23,936 bases of DNA, from the NCBI GenBank assembly GCA_900754715.1, contig CAAEDX010000224.1, forward strand, positions 1 to 23,936, read 5' to 3'. The stretch comes from Erysipelotrichaceae bacterium. GTDB taxonomy: Bacteria; Bacillota_I; Bacilli_A; Erysipelotrichales; Erysipelotrichaceae. Of this stretch, positions 22,725 through 23,936 are shown in pieces. The stretch's first letter is position 1, and the number at the start of each line of letters is the position of its first letter. The translations under genes were made by a program, and so were the position numbers. Under the pieces are notes generated by a model. That model did no database searches. It was given only the letters and a program-made list of their open reading frames with translations, and was not told the origin of the DNA.

Positions 22725-23936
22725 TCATTCTACGCTGACGATAAAGGAATATACCGGCTGCTCGCCGTTATTGACTTCTACTTCCACATCGTATTTGTCT
22801 TCGATATACTGCGCGATCGTATCCGCTTCTTCCTGATTCGTGCCTTCCCCATAGATGAGGGTGACGATCTCACTTTCCTCATCGATCATATGGTCGATCA
22901 GGGTGCGGCATGCTTCCAGTTTATCCGGCACGGAAGTCACGATCTCTTTTTCCATGATGCCCATGAATTCCCCGGCCTTGATCTCCATGCCTTCATATAC
23001 CGTATCCTTGATCGCATAAGTGACCTGACCGGTCTTGACCATGGTGATCGCATCGCTCATCTCAGAGAGATTGGTCTCAAAGTCCACATCTGGGTTGAAC
23101 ATGATGCAGGCGCACAGTCCCTGCGGGATGCTCTTGCTGGGGATCACATGAACATTCTCTCCGTCACAGACGGACGCGGCCTGCTGCGCCGCCATGATGA
23201 TATTGGAGTTGTTGGGCAAAATGAAGATATGCTCAGCATTCAGCTTGCCGATGGCCTCAACGAAATCCTCTGTGGATGGATTCATCGTCTGACCGCCGCT
23301 GATCACATGATCCGCGCGCAGATCGAGGAACATGTTCTTCAGCCCTTCACCGGCCGCGACCGTGATGATCGCATACGGCTTGCGCTCCTGCACCGGCGCT
23401 TCTTCCTGCGCAATGAGATTATCGTGCTGTTCCTGCATGTTTTCCGCTTTCAGCTTCAGGAAAGTACCATGCCTTCTGCCCATGCGCACTGCCTTGGCCG
23501 GCTCGAGCGTATGCACATGAACCTTGACGATATCGTCATCGCGCACACAGACGATGGAGTTGCCGATGGTCGCCAGCTCTTCCCGCATGCTGTTTTCATC
23601 AAAATTGAGCGCGCCATGCTTGGAAAGACGGATGATGAATTCGGTGCAGAACCCATATTCCTCTCCTTCCATCGCTGCGCCGGCCTTCTCCACTTTCGCG
23701 GCCGAAGCTTCTTCACGACCATAAGGCTTTCCTTTCAGCGCGGCGAGGAAACCTTCCAGGATCGTGCACAGGCCTGCGCCGCCGCTGTCGACCACGCCGA
23801 CTTCTGCCAGCACCGGCAGCAGCTCTGGAGTGCGCTGCAATGATTCCTTTGCCTCGACGAGCATCTTCTCCAGCACTTGCTCGCAGCTGATATCCTCTGC
23901 CTCCATCGCAAACGCGTAGGTGTAGTCAGCCGCCTC
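22725..23936 (-). CDS. fakA: Fatty acid kinase catalytic subunit FakA (DAK2/DegV-like; 5' end outside window)
   Basis: FakA phosphorylates fatty acids held by the partner FakB, feeding exogenous fatty acids into phospholipid synthesis. About 403 C-terminal residues are present and the frame stays open to the right edge, so the N-terminal part of the DAK2 kinase domain is missing. Visible are the end of the DAK2 domain, ADYTYAFAMEAEDIS and VVDSGGAGLCTILEGF, which is the family's conserved glycine loop, then the middle domain with the YGFCTEFIIRL motif (EYGFCTEF) and VKVHVHT, and the C-terminal domain of about 200 residues (AIITVAAGEGL, NPSTEDFVEAI, IFILPNNSNIIMAA). These are standard for YloV/FakA. 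The in-frame ATG at 23906 is internal, not the start. The gene ends at a bidirectional terminator. In Firmicutes fakA usually follows an Asp23-family gene, which would lie to the right. Confidence 0.94.
   Translation of the reverse strand, partial: EAADYTYAFAMEAEDISCEQVLEKMLVEAKESLQRTPELLPVLAEVGVVDSGGAGLCTILEGFLAALKGKPYGREEASAAKVEKAGAAMEGEEYGFCTEFIIRLSKHGALNFDENSMREELATIGNSIVCVRDDDIVKVHVHTLEPAKAVRMGRRHGTFLKLKAENMQEQHDNLIAQEEAPVQERKPYAIITVAAGEGLKNMFLDLRADHVISGGQTMNPSTEDFVEAIGKLNAEHIFILPNNSNIIMAAQQAASVCDGENVHVIPSKSIPQGLCACIMFNPDVDFETNLSEMSDAITMVKTGQVTYAIKDTVYEGMEIKAGEFMGIMEKEIVTSVPDKLEACRTLIDHMIDEESEIVTLIYGEGTNQEEADTIAQYIEDKYDVEVEVNNGEQPVYSFIVSVE

Noticed and set aside
22890..23843. 317-codon plus-strand open frame opposite fakA
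   Set aside because: Antisense shadow; fakA motifs on the minus strand are unambiguous.

Overview
The window looks like chromosomal DNA of a Gram-positive Firmicute with balanced-to-slightly-high G+C. The best guess is a gut member of the Erysipelotrichia or a nearby class. The reasons are an mraZ-rsmH-ftsL-PBP-ftsA-ftsZ division cluster with an unusually divergent FtsA, a split-type transketolase N-terminal subunit, a FakA-type fatty acid kinase, strong AAGGAGG ribosome binding sites, and several TTG/GTG starts. The taxonomic call is inference from gene content; no 16S or other marker is present. I see no phage, insertion sequence, CRISPR array, tRNA or rRNA.

Layout. Positions 1-626 (minus) hold the start of a transketolase N-terminal subunit, running off the left edge. 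Positions 773-7593 (minus) are one division and wall operon, transcribed mraZ, rsmH, ftsL, class B PBP with PASTA domains, ftsA, ftsZ and a small unknown gene two bases after ftsZ. It lacks the usual mraY/murD/ftsW/murG/divIB genes. It starts at a good sigma-A promoter with a 10-bp-periodic array resembling a MraZ operator, has a second likely promoter before ftsA, and ends in an intrinsic terminator. Positions 7790-9349 (minus) encode a ClC chloride transporter with a C-terminal RCK_C domain. Divergent from it, 9543-10007 (plus) encodes a DUF2798 membrane protein.

Positions 10119-14138 (minus) encode a 1339-residue secreted GH84 beta-N-acetylglucosaminidase with PKD, CBM32 and FIVAR-like modules, probably acting on host glycans. 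About 600 bp without a convincing gene follows. Positions 14805-18901 (minus) are a tight four-gene operon: CydD-like and CydC-like ABC half-transporters, a Cys-rich YgbA-family protein and a DUF454 (YbaN-like) membrane protein. Its promoter carries two nearly identical dyad operators. Divergent from it is a CDP-alcohol phosphatidyltransferase (19100-19666, plus). Next is a tandem glycine riboswitch controlling an AGCS alanine/glycine:cation symporter (20008-21375, plus), then a lone FRG-domain gene (21468-22691, plus), and a convergent FakA gene running off the right edge.

Most of the window is housekeeping. The parts most worth a second look are the FtsA that has lost its recognisable ATP-binding motifs, the unknown gene coupled to ftsZ, the twin operator in front of the cydDC-like operon, the riboswitch layout, and a recurring arrangement in which the stop codon lies inside the terminator hairpin.
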